Origin: Phorcus lineatus
Lineage: Eukaryota; Mollusca; Gastropoda; Trochida; Trochidae
Length of the DNA: 64,000 nt
NCBI GenBank assembly: GCA_921293015.1
Contig: OV121081.1
Location: forward strand, 45,967,877 to 46,031,876
Direction: 5' to 3'
Part shown: positions 35,940 through 46,589 of the stretch, piece after piece
How positions within the stretch are numbered: position 1 is the first letter of the stretch
Layout of the letters: each line of letters opens with the position of its first letter
Translations under genes and position numbers: made by a program
The notes under the pieces: generated by a model
The model's database searches: none
What the model was told of the DNA's origin: nothing
Seen by the model: only the letters and a program-made list of their open reading frames with translations

Positions 35940-37060
35940 CATACATGGAATGAACAATTCCAAGATATTTGCTAACTTGCATTGATTGCTCTTATCTTCT
36001 TCCACGGCTTCATTATTTCCCAGAGATAATAAAGTCGATGAAGACGGTGCCCCAAGTCATCAAGGCAAGAATATTGTTTTTGCAGACACGGACCCTATTA
36101 GCCCCGGCTAGATGGTTGCCCCCGCTCGCCCCTCGCCATTTATCTACATTTGTTGTCATTTCGGGACAATGACAAAGAGGTGAATTATTTATCTTATTTC
36201 TCATTCCTCCTCGCCGACGGAAGTCGGTATTTACCACTAATTCTCTCTCCACCCCTGAACGTATTAACGGACCGACTCGGACCAAAGTCGGCATAATATC
36301 GCGCAAACACGCGTGCCCCACACTGTCCGTCTATGCTAATTCTCGTTTCTGTCTTGCAATCATGCAAACAAACTATTGATTGGTCAAGCGGATTCAATCA
36401 GCGACCACAGGCTACTTCTGTAAGAAGCACAATCAATACCAAATAAGTATGTGTCCGACTTATGAATATTCATAAGCAGTTTGGTCTTGGCAAGCGGTCA
36501 GCTGTTCCTACGAAGAGCACCGATGTCCAGACATAGCCGATCGAATGTTGCTATTTGTGTCCGTAATATTTCAAGTGGAGTTCAACGCATGGACTTCATT
36601 AGAATCCGTCGTTAGGAAAACCTTCTCAGACCCTCGCCGGTAAATAACGAGCAAGACTGTAAACTAAGCTAGATCTGACGGCATGCGAGACGGTACGACT
36701 CTTTGAAGCTTTTGAGGAAGAGAGTATTAACATTAATGACCAGCCGATTCCAGACAGGCTTCCCTGACCTTCGCTTTGTCCCTCAATTTGACCATCTCGG
36801 CCATCTCGAGTCCAGACCACCGTGATACCGGGGTCCTTTTTCCTCAAGAATGTCAATAATGAAGGTCTAATTAAGCCGAATAAAGGGGAAATAAAGTGAC
36901 TGGAACTATGGTTTGTAGCATTGGCACATAATGTTTTCGTGATCATCTCAACTTGTTCACCCTCGCATGTGACCCTGATCATACAGTCTCTGATAGTCTT
37001 CATTAATCTTTGTCACACCAACCCGTGTCAGCGCCAGGTTACAGTTGTCTTAACCTAGAA
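35940..37060. promoter_or_regulatory. CpG-rich regulatory-type block with 18-bp palindrome
   Basis: Over 1 kb of raised G+C and CpG content between A+T-rich flanks. It includes ATTTCCCAGAGATAATAAAG, GCCCCGGCTAGATGG, GAATTATTTATCTTATTT, GGTCTAATTAAGCCG and TAATATCGCGCAAACACGCG. At 36459-36476 lies the perfect palindrome CTTATGAATATTCATAAG, whose core ATGAATATTCAT fits a POU-factor dimer or Pit-1-like site. Several frames on both strands are open (up to 125 codons on the minus strand at 36626-37003), as expected where stop-rich A/T words are scarce. None has a domain that I recognise. Best read as an enhancer or promoter cluster of a neighbouring gene; coding exons cannot be excluded. Confidence 0.4.
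36459..36476. promoter_or_regulatory. Perfect 18-bp palindrome, POU-like site
   Basis: CTTATGAATATTCATAAG equals its own reverse complement. The central ATGAATATTCAT has the arrangement of two POU-type half sites. Confidence 0.5.
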
Positions 37061-39599
37061 TATTGAATCCAAAGACAACCTAACAGAGCAGTCATTTCTA
37101 GTATACCAGGCTGATCACAAAGCCCATATTCTTGCATAAAACATTTTAAATAGTGGAGGCATTTTTAATGCATCATGCACCGTTGACACGGAATCTCCGA
37201 TATTGAGTTTGAATTGAGTGTAACGCCTCTTGTAAGATTATGTAGCATGATCGAGAAATTCCTCCATACTAGTGACTCTGGACCTGACTGGAACAAACAA
37301 GAATTTGTACCACACTGAGATTCTCTGTGCCAACTCACACCAACATTTCATCTATCAAAAACTAGGACTACTTACAGATGAAATAAACAATGTCGAGCAC
37401 ACTTACTCATAATGATAATTACTCGAGAAAGTGTGTTTAAAAAGTACTCGTGCAAATTTGTTCATGACCTTCGCTTTCGCTCGGGTAATAAACAAATCAG
37501 ACCCATGTAGTAAAAGTCACTTCATAATGTAATAATTTCTTTAATAAAAAATACTATTCGATTCAAATCGCATAGAAATATCCAGAAATCTACCTAATTT
37601 CCCTCAGGAACAATGAGGTCTTTATGATTCTGTCCGTCACTCATGGTGCATTGTCATACCTTGAGGACGAAATCATATTTTATTTCCAAACCTGAATGTG
37701 TTGAGGTCTTCATTCCCCTGTATGAAACCAAGAGCACACTAGCAAAGTCCAAAACCATGAATGCCTTCAAAATTGTTTTTTACTTAAAATTGCTGAGGGC
37801 TTTGTTCACGTCTGATACAATGGTCCTTGAGCATTCTCAATGTCCCAAAGCATTAATTCTTTCAATTATTCTTACCTAATATTGCTATAGCGGTCCATTG
37901 GTCCATGGTTAATTGTTGTTCGTATGGTCCAAGATATTTCTGGATTTGATATAAATGACAATTAAGCTGTTCGTTCGAGTCGTACATTAATGCCATCAAA
38001 CATTCTTCGGAAAATCACCGGGAAGTTGGGATCAGCAACTGGCTTAGAATATGAAATGTCAGACAATTTTTTGCTTATATTTAAGCTCAAATTATTTCTT
38101 AGCTCTTGTACCATTTACATGTAGTATTTAGATTCAGATTACGCTAAACGATAGGCTCCTGGGGAAGATCATTTTTATGATTCCTGCTCATGAGACCTAC
38201 CCTGCTAATACACATGTAGATTTATGAAATGATAGTTAAACTATTGAGAGTTGTACATGTATCTATGAAGATATTTATCTTTTATTAGATTCAACTATTG
38301 ATAGTGATTCTATTTTTTATCATGCTTTAAAATTGCTTGTTACTCTACATTTGTGTGAGTTTTCAACAATGGTACCTTTTGTATAGATGTATGGAAAACT
38401 GTAAAATGTACCTACATTTGACGTCATAGTTGTTCTTAAAGCTACACGATTTCCATACCCAAACAGTTTTACTTTTCTAAAATGTAGTTTCTTTATCTTA
38501 GGTTATTTTTGACGAATAACAGTGTTATGTATTCTTCAAAACTAGGAAAAATCTCAACTTTAATGAAATGTAGTTTTGCATTCATTGAATGGATGATTTT
38601 AAATGTTGTATACTTTTAAATAAAGAAATCAAACGATTTCGAAATATAGTTTCAATACTAGTTTTGGTTATCAATCAATAATTAATTACAGTAGAAGGAC
38701 CTTTGACCAACGTACAAATTAAACTTAAAGATCAATTACATAAAATGATTAACAGAGTTGCATAGGGTCAATCAAAAGTTTTTCGTACAATGAATGCATC
38801 TCTAACATAATTTGAGATGGCAATATCATGAGTTAAATTGCTATTTTGAAGGTTACGAATAATTATTTCTTTATTGATATACAAAGGTATATTTTAAAAA
38901 TAGTTTACTGTTTCGGTTTTGTAACAAGTATTCTTAATTCACATGGACAGTATTTGGTTAGTTTCTGTCAAAATGGTAAGTTTCTATTTTATTTGGAATG
39001 CCTGTCATATTTTATCAAAATTAAAAACCACGATATGCAGAATTAACCTACTGATCGATTTACCTATTTGCAGATTTTATTCGAAAATTTATCTGTTAGT
39101 TTTATTCAGTATTTCTTCTCTACATGTTCGTGCAACTATTCATGCAGAGTTAAACAATAATACCTTATAGAAATCACACCTTTACTTAAATATAGAACTT
39201 ATAAATGAAAACAGTTTTAAACAGCTTCCAAAACTCGAGTCTTGTACAAATCGCATATATGGAAACATCTCTAAACAGCCTTTATAAGAAAAGAAAATTT
39301 GTTAAGAAAAATTAAAAAATGATTGTTTGCTACAAGCACTTTCAACCATGATGTTACTAACGATGATTAGGCGAGATGTAAAATTTAAAAAGATAGTTAT
39401 GTGTCCACTTTATAAAAACATTTTAAGCGTTTAACCTGACTTATGTTTTCTCATGTATCAGATGTTTAATACCAATCTAAACAGTCAACATTCGTCAGTA
39501 AAAAATGCATTAAAATTTAAGTGAATCTTACTGAAAGCTCTTCTTATTCTCCAAACCCAATGAACCTAACATAATTTAGTTAAAGAGTTGAAATAATAC
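37061..39599. other. Mostly A+T-rich non-coding stretch
   Basis: Moderate complexity to about 37900, then A+T-rich. CGCTTTCGCTCG at 37472-37483 is the reverse complement of CGAGCGAAAGCG at 59253-59264. No gene or tandem array supported. Confidence 0.4.
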
Positions 39600-40115
39600 T
39601 TTACAATGAAAAAACTTGCAATTGAGCAATCAAATTGATTTATTTAAACGTTTGAAGTACAATGCAACGGCTGTTTGAGTTCGAAAAAAAATGGACAAAT
39701 GGAATTCGGTCGACTCTGAGCTTTTGAAAAGGCATTATTCTCACACTGAGACACTGAAAGAGTTCTGAAAGAAACAATCGCTTTCATCATGTTGAGCAAT
39801 TTTTTTCGCTGCACATGGGCATGTTAACGAAATGAGGGAAATTATTTCTGTGTTGGCATCTTTGGTGTTGATGTAGAGCTCATGGTATAACAAGAAAAAT
39901 ATTCTGGTAAACAAATCGATTACGTAGCGCTTTCCAACTTTGTACGTAGCTTTGAAGTACAGAATATACTAAGAAAAATCACAGATGAAAGGAAATCCCT
40001 TTATACGATGAGCGTTTTTTCTCCTAAGATATATTAGTGAACTGAAATGGATTGGCCTTGAAACAAAATCAGACATGTAGTGAATGGATATTGAAAAATT
40101 ATAAAGCTCTCCTGG
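39600..40115 (-). repeat. Duplicon copy 1 (inverted)
   Basis: The reverse complement of this stretch reproduces the duplicon in order: CACTACATGTCTGATTTTG, TTTCAAGGCCAATCCA, AGGAGAAAAAACGCTC, TTTCCTTTCATC, ACTTCAAAGCTACGTA, AACACCAAAGATGCC, TTCCCTCATTTCGTTAACAT, CCCATGTGCAGCG, GATGAAAGCGATTG, TTTCTTTCAGA, AGAATAATGCCTTTTCAAAA, CAAACGTTTAAATAAATCAA. It is the only copy in this orientation. No protein-like frame. It retains the uninterrupted TCGTTAACAT junction. Confidence 0.85.
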
Positions 40116-40224
40116 CAACAATTAATAATGTTAACATTTATTTTCTGTGAGTTCAAAAATTATAAGCCAATATGATAAAATAAAGTTTTACTAATTAAAG
40201 TGAATGTTTTTCATCATTTCCTTG

Positions 40225-40690
40225 TTGCTAATCCAACGTTTATGACGACCTTTGCAGTCCTTTTCTCATGTAGTCTTTTGATGATAAAAAATTCATATTA
40301 ATCATTTTTTTAATTAGAGGTCACATCATTGAAAAAACCCTGAATGTTTTCAATGACTCAACTTTGACAGGGTACTTCGCTTTTTTTAACATAAAAATGA
40401 CCAAATAACAGACTCAAAAGAGTTTTTAATGACCCGACGGTAGTTTAAGGATTCTGAAATGTTCAAACAATAGGCTCGTAAAGACATCCGAACGATAGAA
40501 AGGTACATTGAAGTAGGCTAGACTTAAGATCACTTCTGGAAGACCAAAAAAATTGAAGAACGTATAAATGAATCGTCTGGATAATGCAATAAACTCTGAC
40601 GCATGCTGAAATCTATCTGAAGCAAATGACTCCTCATCCCCTTATCGATGGAATACATCTTTGAAGATTTTAGAAGAACAATTCCGCTAA
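40225..40690 (+). repeat. Module D, copy 1
   Basis: Shares a long co-linear stretch with 43780-44275: CTTTGCAGTC, TTCTCATGTAGTC, GATAAAAAATTCATATTA, AGAGGTCAC, GACTCAACTTTGA, AATGACCCGACGGTAGT, AGGCTCGTAAAGACATCCGA, AAGTAGGCTAGACTT, AGATCACT, AATCGTCTGGATAATGCAAT. Non-coding. It lies directly beyond the outer end of duplicon copy 1, between the inverted and direct copies. Confidence 0.9.
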
Positions 40691-41714
40691 AAATAAATAC
40701 ATTTTGGTAGAATCCTCAATTTCAAGGGACTTCAAAGCGGTTAAACAGTGCTATTTCTGGATAAAACAAATTTGGTATTGCTATGCAGATGTCTTTAAAT
40801 TCCTTACACTTCCGAGGTCTTTCAAATAATTATAGGGGCATATGCACGTTTTCTTAAGATGAATTGAGTAATCTCACGAAAAAGAAACGAAATGTTTCTA
40901 ATTGCATGACAATGTTTTTAAAATAATACAAGCAGTTTTAAAACAAGGATACCATGATCGGTTAGTCAATTTCCCTACCTCAAATGATCCAAAGGTGTTC
41001 ACGCAATAATGGCCATGAGTGGTTTTTGCTTAATACTTGATTATTTCGATTACGTATGATCGGGTGACTTTCTAAAGATAAAAGATTTGACTTTGGAAGA
41101 ACCTTAAAAAGATGTTACTATAGTAAACAAATGCTGATAAGACCTTAGGATGGCATTTAGATGGACTGTCTTAATAAGCAACTGAATGTATGGGATAAGC
41201 TTGAACTTTTGCGACATGACAATTGACACCATTTTCAGGGTTCTTAATATGCACCAACGTTTGGGTTTTCCGAACCAACCCGTCATAAACAATTGAACAG
41301 ATAATTGCTAACAGATAATATAAGCAAGCTTTGCAATTCGTGTTCTTCTTTCAAGAAATTTACTTTTATAGTTGCTGTAAAATTGAAGATTACACAATCC
41401 ACTGAACTGTAAATCAAAGATGTTTAAAAAAGTACAGTTAAAACTCCATAAGTACAACAGGGTTAAATGAAAAATCCGAATAAGTAAAGATTCTTTCAGA
41501 TTCCAATTATCACTTTTGTAACATGTACACTGCAGGTAAGTGATGATTTGTCATTGTCCATCGAATTCTTGTTGCAACTGTAAAAATGTAAATTTTAAAA
41601 AGAAGACAATTTTCAGAATGAATAGTAATGTACGAGTACCAAATTCTTATAAACAATCATTCGTCCATTGGAAAGACTGTCACATTTATGTTCATATGGA
41701 ACATAACCTAAATG
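40691..41714. other. Inter-module sequence with 63-bp-subrepeat remnants
   Basis: 41090-41260 contains pieces of the subrepeat also found at 47750-48115 (AAGACCTTAGGATGGCATTT, GACTGTCTTAATAAGCAACT). The remainder to 41714 is unassigned A+T-rich sequence, possibly diverged duplicon edge. Confidence 0.5.
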
Positions 41715-42655
41715 GTAAACACTTCAGATGTACAGTGCCAATACAGTGTTCAAACTGTAACCAAGTTCTATACGCACATATAATTGTCCACAGACGAAGC
41801 AGCATCTGATATATCAACATAGATCCAACAGAAACATCCGGCAAAAAATCAATTCTCTACATGTGGGATTTTGTTTCAAGGCCAATCTATTCTCCACGAC
41901 TGATGAATCCTAAGAGAAAAACGCCATTCTTATAAAGGGATTTCCTTTCATGTATGTTTTGTCTTTCTCACCACAGAGTTTTATACCAACACTTCAAAGC
42001 TGCGTAATTTAGAATTAGACTTCTTTACAAGATATTTCTGGTCAAATTCGCTCTCCGCACCAACACCAAAGATGCCCTCTTGGAAGTTTTTTCTCTGATT
42101 CAGGGGGGCGTGATAGCGCAGATGTTAGCGCGTTCGGCTTCGGATCAGGAGGTCCGTGGTTCGAATCCCGCCAGGGCCTCGGCAACTTTGTCTGCAGTAG
42201 AGAACTGTTCTACACGCAGTCAGGTTTGGGTTCAATCCTACATTGAAATCCAGCGCAGTACCACCCATGGCTCGCTAGTTCCAGCCGATGCTCGCAGGTT
42301 TCACCGCAATGCATAGCCATAATAGTGTTGCGGGCTTTCTCCCTGTAATAATGCTAGCAGCCGCGATATAAGTTAAATAATCTTGAAAACGGCGTTAAAC
42401 CCCAAGTCACCTCACCTCTCTGATTCAGTTAACATGCATATGTGCAGCGAAAGAAGCTCACATGATGTCAAAATAAATGAGTGTATCTGTTGCCTTTATA
42501 AAACCTCAGAGTCGATCGCGTTCCGTTATTCAAACTTTTTTCGATTTCTATCAGCATCGTAACACACATCAAACGTTTACATAAATCAAATGATTGGGCT
42601 CATTTGCATGTTAGTTGGTGAAATGAAAGGGATGAAAATTAAAGTGCTTTCAAAT
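41715..42655 (+). repeat. Duplicon copy 2, split by a SINE
   Basis: Starts with AATACAGTGTTCAA and AATTGTCCACAGACGAAGCA. It continues through CATCCGGCAAAAAATCAATT, CTACATGTGGGATTTTG, TTTCAAGGCCAATC, GAGAAAAACGCC, TTTCCTTTCATGTATG, ACTTCAAAGCTGCG and CACCAACACCAAAGATGCCC to TCTCTGATTCAG, where the SINE intervenes. It resumes at TTAACATGCATATGTGCAGC and ends in AAACGTTTACATAAATCAAA. After the SINE the copy is more diverged than copies 3-5. Its 89-codon open frame (41540-41809) is not conserved in the other copies. Confidence 0.85.
42092..42428 (+). mobile_element. tRNA-derived SINE with 12-bp target duplication
   Basis: Body 42104-42416 (313 bp), flanked by perfect TCTCTGATTCAG at 42092-42103 and 42417-42428. 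The 5' part is tRNA-like: an A-box region, TAGCGCAGATGTTAGCGCG, and a perfect B-box, GGTTCGAATCC, at 42158-42168. Between them GCTTCGGATCAG resembles the anticodon loop of tRNA-Arg(TCG). It is a degenerate polymerase III promoter head, not a functional tRNA, because the anticodon and acceptor stems pair poorly. The middle has no coding capacity (the plus frame 42080-42316 is spurious). The 3' end is GGCGTTAAACCCCAAGTCAC followed by CTCAC, the molluscan-type SINE tail. Duplicon copies 1, 3 and 4 show the matching uninterrupted site. Confidence 0.95.
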
Positions 42656-43426
42656 CTAATATATTTTGGAGTCGAATTGCAAGGTTTTAGATACTTTTTT
42701 GGCGAATGATGACGATTTCAATGGATTTTCACCTTCCAATAGATGAGAAAATTTGGCTAAGCTAATTATGTGATATGCTTTTACACTGGATAGAAATGAG
42801 AATTTGACACATAACTGAATTAACTAAAGGACCATTTTGACTGTTTGACTTAATTACATGATGTTCATTCCGTTTAAAAATAACAGGGCTTGAAATAAGA
42901 TTCCCTTTAATTCAAATACACATACATTACTCATTAGTGAAGAATGATAACTACTTCGATGGATATAAAAATCTGATACAAGTGAAAAGTTTGGCAAGTT
43001 AAAAGAAAATGTTGATTTCAGTAACACAAAAGGATGAGAACGAGTAAAATTATTTTTTTTAAAGTAGCAGACAAATGATATGCATTTAATGAAAATCATA
43101 ATCTATCAAGAGTTCGTTATAAAAAAGTGGTTACTGTGAATGGTTGAATATATGTAAATTATTTTGTTTAGTGGGCTGGAGGCTTTTGCTGCTATAAGAT
43201 CTAAACAATATCTCTGTATTATTTCAATATCTAGTTTAATCTTAAACTTTAATGCTCCACATATTGTACAATCAATTTGGATACCAACTGCAACATTTGA
43301 GTTGATAGAGTGATTCAAACAAAATAATCAGAAATATAATTGAATATAAATTTTACTTTAAAAACTCCTTTATAAAAACAGCCAATTACATGACTATTCA
43401 AGGTCAATGTTCAATTCAAAATCAAG
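42656..43426. other. A+T-rich spacer between duplicon copy 2 and module D
   Basis: No repeat match that I can follow. Two minus frames (42854-43099, 43106-43318) are F/I/N/S-rich and unconvincing. Confidence 0.4.
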
Positions 43427-43495
43427 CAAAATTCATAGTACTTGGATGAGATACTACAAAAAATTCATAGTACTTGGATGAGAGTACTATAAATG
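43427..43495 (+). repeat. Short tandem duplication, period 32 bp
   Basis: AAATTCATAGTACTTGGATG occurs at about 43430 and 43462, followed by AGA and GTACTA/TACTA. Confidence 0.92.
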
Positions 43496-43779
43496 TCTTC
43501 AAGCAATGAATTGCTTTTAGCAACTATCTGGAAGCGATACGAAGTCACTCCAGTGAAGGCAATCAGAAGAAGTGAGATCCTCAAATAATCAAAGCTGAAA
43601 CTTTATGAAGTGAAACAAAAAACTCATTGGCGAAAATTGTTGCTTCCTGAATATTTCAAATTGTTGAAACATTAAATGATCAGATAATCCAATAAGCTTA
43701 TTTGAGAAACTACAAGCGAAAGAGTAATATAACTTTTCTTGAATGTTTCTGATTTCTACCATTTGAAAAACTGTTGGAC

Positions 43780-44275
43780 GACTTGTAAAACCTTTAAGTC
43801 TTTGCAGTCATGTTCTCATATAGTCATACAATAATAAAAAATTCATATTTACCATTTTTATACCAGAGGTGAAACCAATTTAAAAACTAAATGGTTTGAA
43901 TTACTCAACTTTGAGAGGTCACTTTAGGATTTTTATAGAAATATTCTGAGGTAACGACGACAAACCAGACTGGGGTCGTTATAGAAGCATACCTAATGAC
44001 CTGACGGTAGTATAAGGATAGTGAAATGTTCAACAGAGAGGCTCGTAAAGACATCCGAATGGTAGAGAGTCACTTAAGTAGGCTAGACTTCAGATCACTA
44101 CTGAAAGGACAAAATACTTGAGGAGCATATCGAAGGATCGTCTGGACAATGCAATAAACTGTAACGTACCTAAAGCAAAGGACCCGTGCATCCTTATATG
44201 GATAGACTATATCTTTGAAGGGCCATGTTGGAATAATGCTGATGGAATGTATCTTTGAAAGTTAGAGCACCAAAG
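43780..44275 (+). repeat. Module D, copy 2
   Basis: Co-linear with 40225-40690 in the same orientation (CTTTGCAGTC, TTCTCATATAGTC, AATAAAAAATTCATATTTA, AATGACCTGACGGTAGTAT, GAGGCTCGTAAAGACATCCG, AAGTAGGCTAGACTTCAGAT, GATCGTCTGGACAATGCAAT). It contains a roughly 30-bp stretch (GAGGTAACGACGACAAACC) absent from copy 1. Confidence 0.9.
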
Positions 44276-44404
44276 AGTATGTTTCATATGATATTACTTA
44301 ATACATGCTATTTTACTACATGTGCTGATTTACAAACCATCTCAGTCGCCTTGTTTAGTCATCACAAACAGCCAATATTATTGTGAATTATAATTGTCAA
44401 TGAA

Positions 44405-44535
44405 ACACGAAAACGGCTTTATGTATGTGCTTTGGCCATACACACCATTTATATGTGTACTAGTTGTATAACCTATGAAATATCATAAACCACATTGTCC
44501 GGTTTTCGATCATAAAACATGACTGTTACATTCAT
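44405..44535 (+). mobile_element. MITE fragment (copy 4, internal)
   Basis: TACTAGTTGTATAACCTATG and ATTGTCCGGTTTTCGATCAT match the interior of the MITE (TACTAGTTATATAACCTAAC and CTGTCCGGTTTTCGATCATA at 50.6-50.7 kb). Neither terminal AGAGCC inverted repeat is present, so it is an internal or highly eroded piece. Confidence 0.7.
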
Positions 44536-45630
44536 TGTGTTAATATACTGAAACGATAAGTATGACAATGATCATTTTCAGCAACATTCAAAACTTGTCA
44601 ATAAAAAACGCACTATTTGCAATTAATGACTATCTATGACTCAAATAACACACAGTAAAACTTCAACGAACATCCCTAATTTTAAAACCATCTAAGGGTA
44701 TCTAATGACTACGGGTACCTCTCTATCCATCTCTCATTACCATTAGTTGGACCTCTGTAAGTAACACCTCCAAAAAGACTCTGTTCTCAAACAATTTGGA
44801 AAATAAATTAAACTGACCCCTCCAGCTCGAACTGACTATATTCGAAAATCCCGGTAACTTCTAAATTCTGTAACTAGAAGTATTGCATTGGTTCTATCAT
44901 TCTAGATCTGCTGGGTTTTTACTGTACTCAATGTCCCCGTACTTTTTAACCATGAAAGAAAAATTTCATTTCATTTTATTTTTGCATTCAATTTTTTTCA
45001 AAGACCAAAGATATAAAGGTTACAGAGTTCTTTTCCACTAACCTTCCCCTCTTCTTTGTTTTCCACTTCCTTTGGTCTATCAAGACTGATATTAATGATA
45101 GGAAGAAGGTGCTAAGGTTAACTGTCATATTTATAGAACTATATAGGTACTATTTGGCTGAATCTGAATTTGCATTGAATGATGATATATGAACCGTATC
45201 ACACCTTCTTGCCTGAAATCAATCAAAAACAGTGATGAAAGATAAGAAGGATTGTACAATGCAATCAAACTGGTGACAAACTGGTGACAACTGGTATGAT
45301 ATATCGGAATCAATGGACATGACCATATTTCATATACCACTAGTTTCGGATTCTTTCAATAGATTAAGTAGGAATGTCTTAAATACGCAACTGGTTTATA
45401 ATGATAGAAGTCACATTCTACTATGTGTGATGCAAAAAACTCTAATCGTACATCCAACCTACGATATACTACCAATCACAATGAGCTCACTTCTTAAATA
45501 AAGCCTAGATGCCTTTGTTTATTTCACCACTCAAGTGCATACTTACCTAATTTTATATAGCGAATACCCATTGTATTGTATTCTCAATATATTAATATCT
45601 CTATTTAGATTTCCTAACTATTGTGTCACG
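44536..45630. other. A+T-rich spacer
   Basis: A triple ACTGGTGACA-type stutter at about 45268-45295 is the only regular feature. No gene. Confidence 0.45.
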
Positions 45631-45750
45631 CTGTGGTATGTACGTACCCCATTCCTATTTCTACATCCCCCCTGATGAAGGAGGGAGCATATATACCCCT
45701 AAACGGGCATCACACAATAAAGAAGTTGTTATCCAGAAAATCATGTCTTA
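45631..45750 (+). mobile_element. Retroelement-tail fragment with hammerhead-like motif
   Basis: CTGATGA (45672-45678), then a GGAGGG...CCCCT hairpin around GCATATATA, then AAAC (45701-45704) and ACAATAAAGAAGTTG (45714-45728). The layout parallels that at 2031-2075 (CTGATGA, G/C hairpin, GAAA, ACAAT-AAAG). The G of the expected GAAA is T here. The tail also occurs at 28337-28351. Family assignment (Penelope-like) is inference. No target duplication found. Confidence 0.45.
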
Positions 45751-45949
45751 CTTATGTATATAACTTCCGAATGCCCTTCAAGGCCTAGACCTAGAAAGGC
45801 ATATAAGAGACTTAACTATGTAACTACTTAAACATGCATATGATTAGTAAGATACCTTCAAAGAGCATTGAATTTAGGCGTTAGGCGCACGATCTACCAG
45901 ATAACTTTGCAGAACAGTTTACTTTCGAAACCAAATCATTCCTAAAACA
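45751..45949. other. Spacer with one 63-bp-subrepeat remnant
   Basis: GGCCTAGACCTAGAAAGGCA and AAGAGACTTAACTATGTAAC (45790-45830) resemble the subrepeat at 47750-48115. Confidence 0.4.
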
Positions 45950-46235
45950 ACTCGAGTCAGGACTTCTAATAATTGTTGTTGTTGACTTCTAATAATAATG
46001 TTATTCTCAATAATCTTGGAAAATACACATTTCTTGCATTTAAAATGCGAAATAAGTTTCTATCACAATGATCATTGTTCATTTATATGATGATTGTTCA
46101 ATGTTAAAACGGCATTTACTGTTTCAGATGTTAAAGGCGCTTCATGGTATTTCTTACTCTGTAATGTTATCACTGTATAATGGGCCTGTGGCCCCTTTAC
46201 CGAATAAAGCATTCATTCATTCACTCGAGTCAGGA
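45950..46235 (+). mobile_element. LINE/SINE 3'-end insertion with CATT tail and 13-bp target duplication
   Basis: ACTCGAGTCAGGA at 45950-45962 is repeated exactly at 46223-46235 and encloses 260 bp. The insert ends in GGGCCTGTGGCCCCTTTACC, GAATAAAG and (CATT)3C, the simple-repeat 3' end typical of non-LTR retrotransposons of invertebrates and of SINEs that share their tails. The 5' end carries no tRNA-type A or B box, so it is more likely a 5'-truncated LINE than a SINE. A 62-codon plus frame (46068-46256) spans its end but reads across the target duplication and is not a gene. Confidence 0.88.
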
Positions 46236-46589
46236 TATTGTTTTGATCGATTATGACTGCTTGTAAAAAAGTGGAAATATTTCTTATGAAAATGAACTCG
46301 CCTCTTACATAGTCATTTCATTTCCACGTGAGATTTAACCTATATACCTTTGTTGCGTTTTTAAAATTGGAGATTTCTATACACACGGAGCTGTGAATCA
46401 TAAACTCTTTGACAGTACATTTATATACATTACATTATATAAACGAGGGTCTTCTTGCAACTCAACAAAAGTTTTCATTCCATGCTAATTAACATTTTTG
46501 TTTTCCAATACAATGTACCGCCATAGATAACCCTATAAGACCCATAAACGTATAAGGTGTGGAACATTTTTGTACAAGAATACAATCAC

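Noticed and set aside
36626-37003. 125-codon minus-strand open frame
   Set aside because: It lies in a CpG-rich block where stops are rare on both strands. No domain recognised and no splice or start context. Kept only as part of the regulatory block.
42104-42180. Functional tRNA-Arg gene
   Set aside because: Anticodon and acceptor stems do not pair well, the sequence runs straight into a SINE body, and the unit has a target duplication.
42080-42316. 78-codon open frame with an arginine/serine-rich peptide
   Set aside because: It reads through the tRNA-like head of the SINE; such peptides are a common false prediction.
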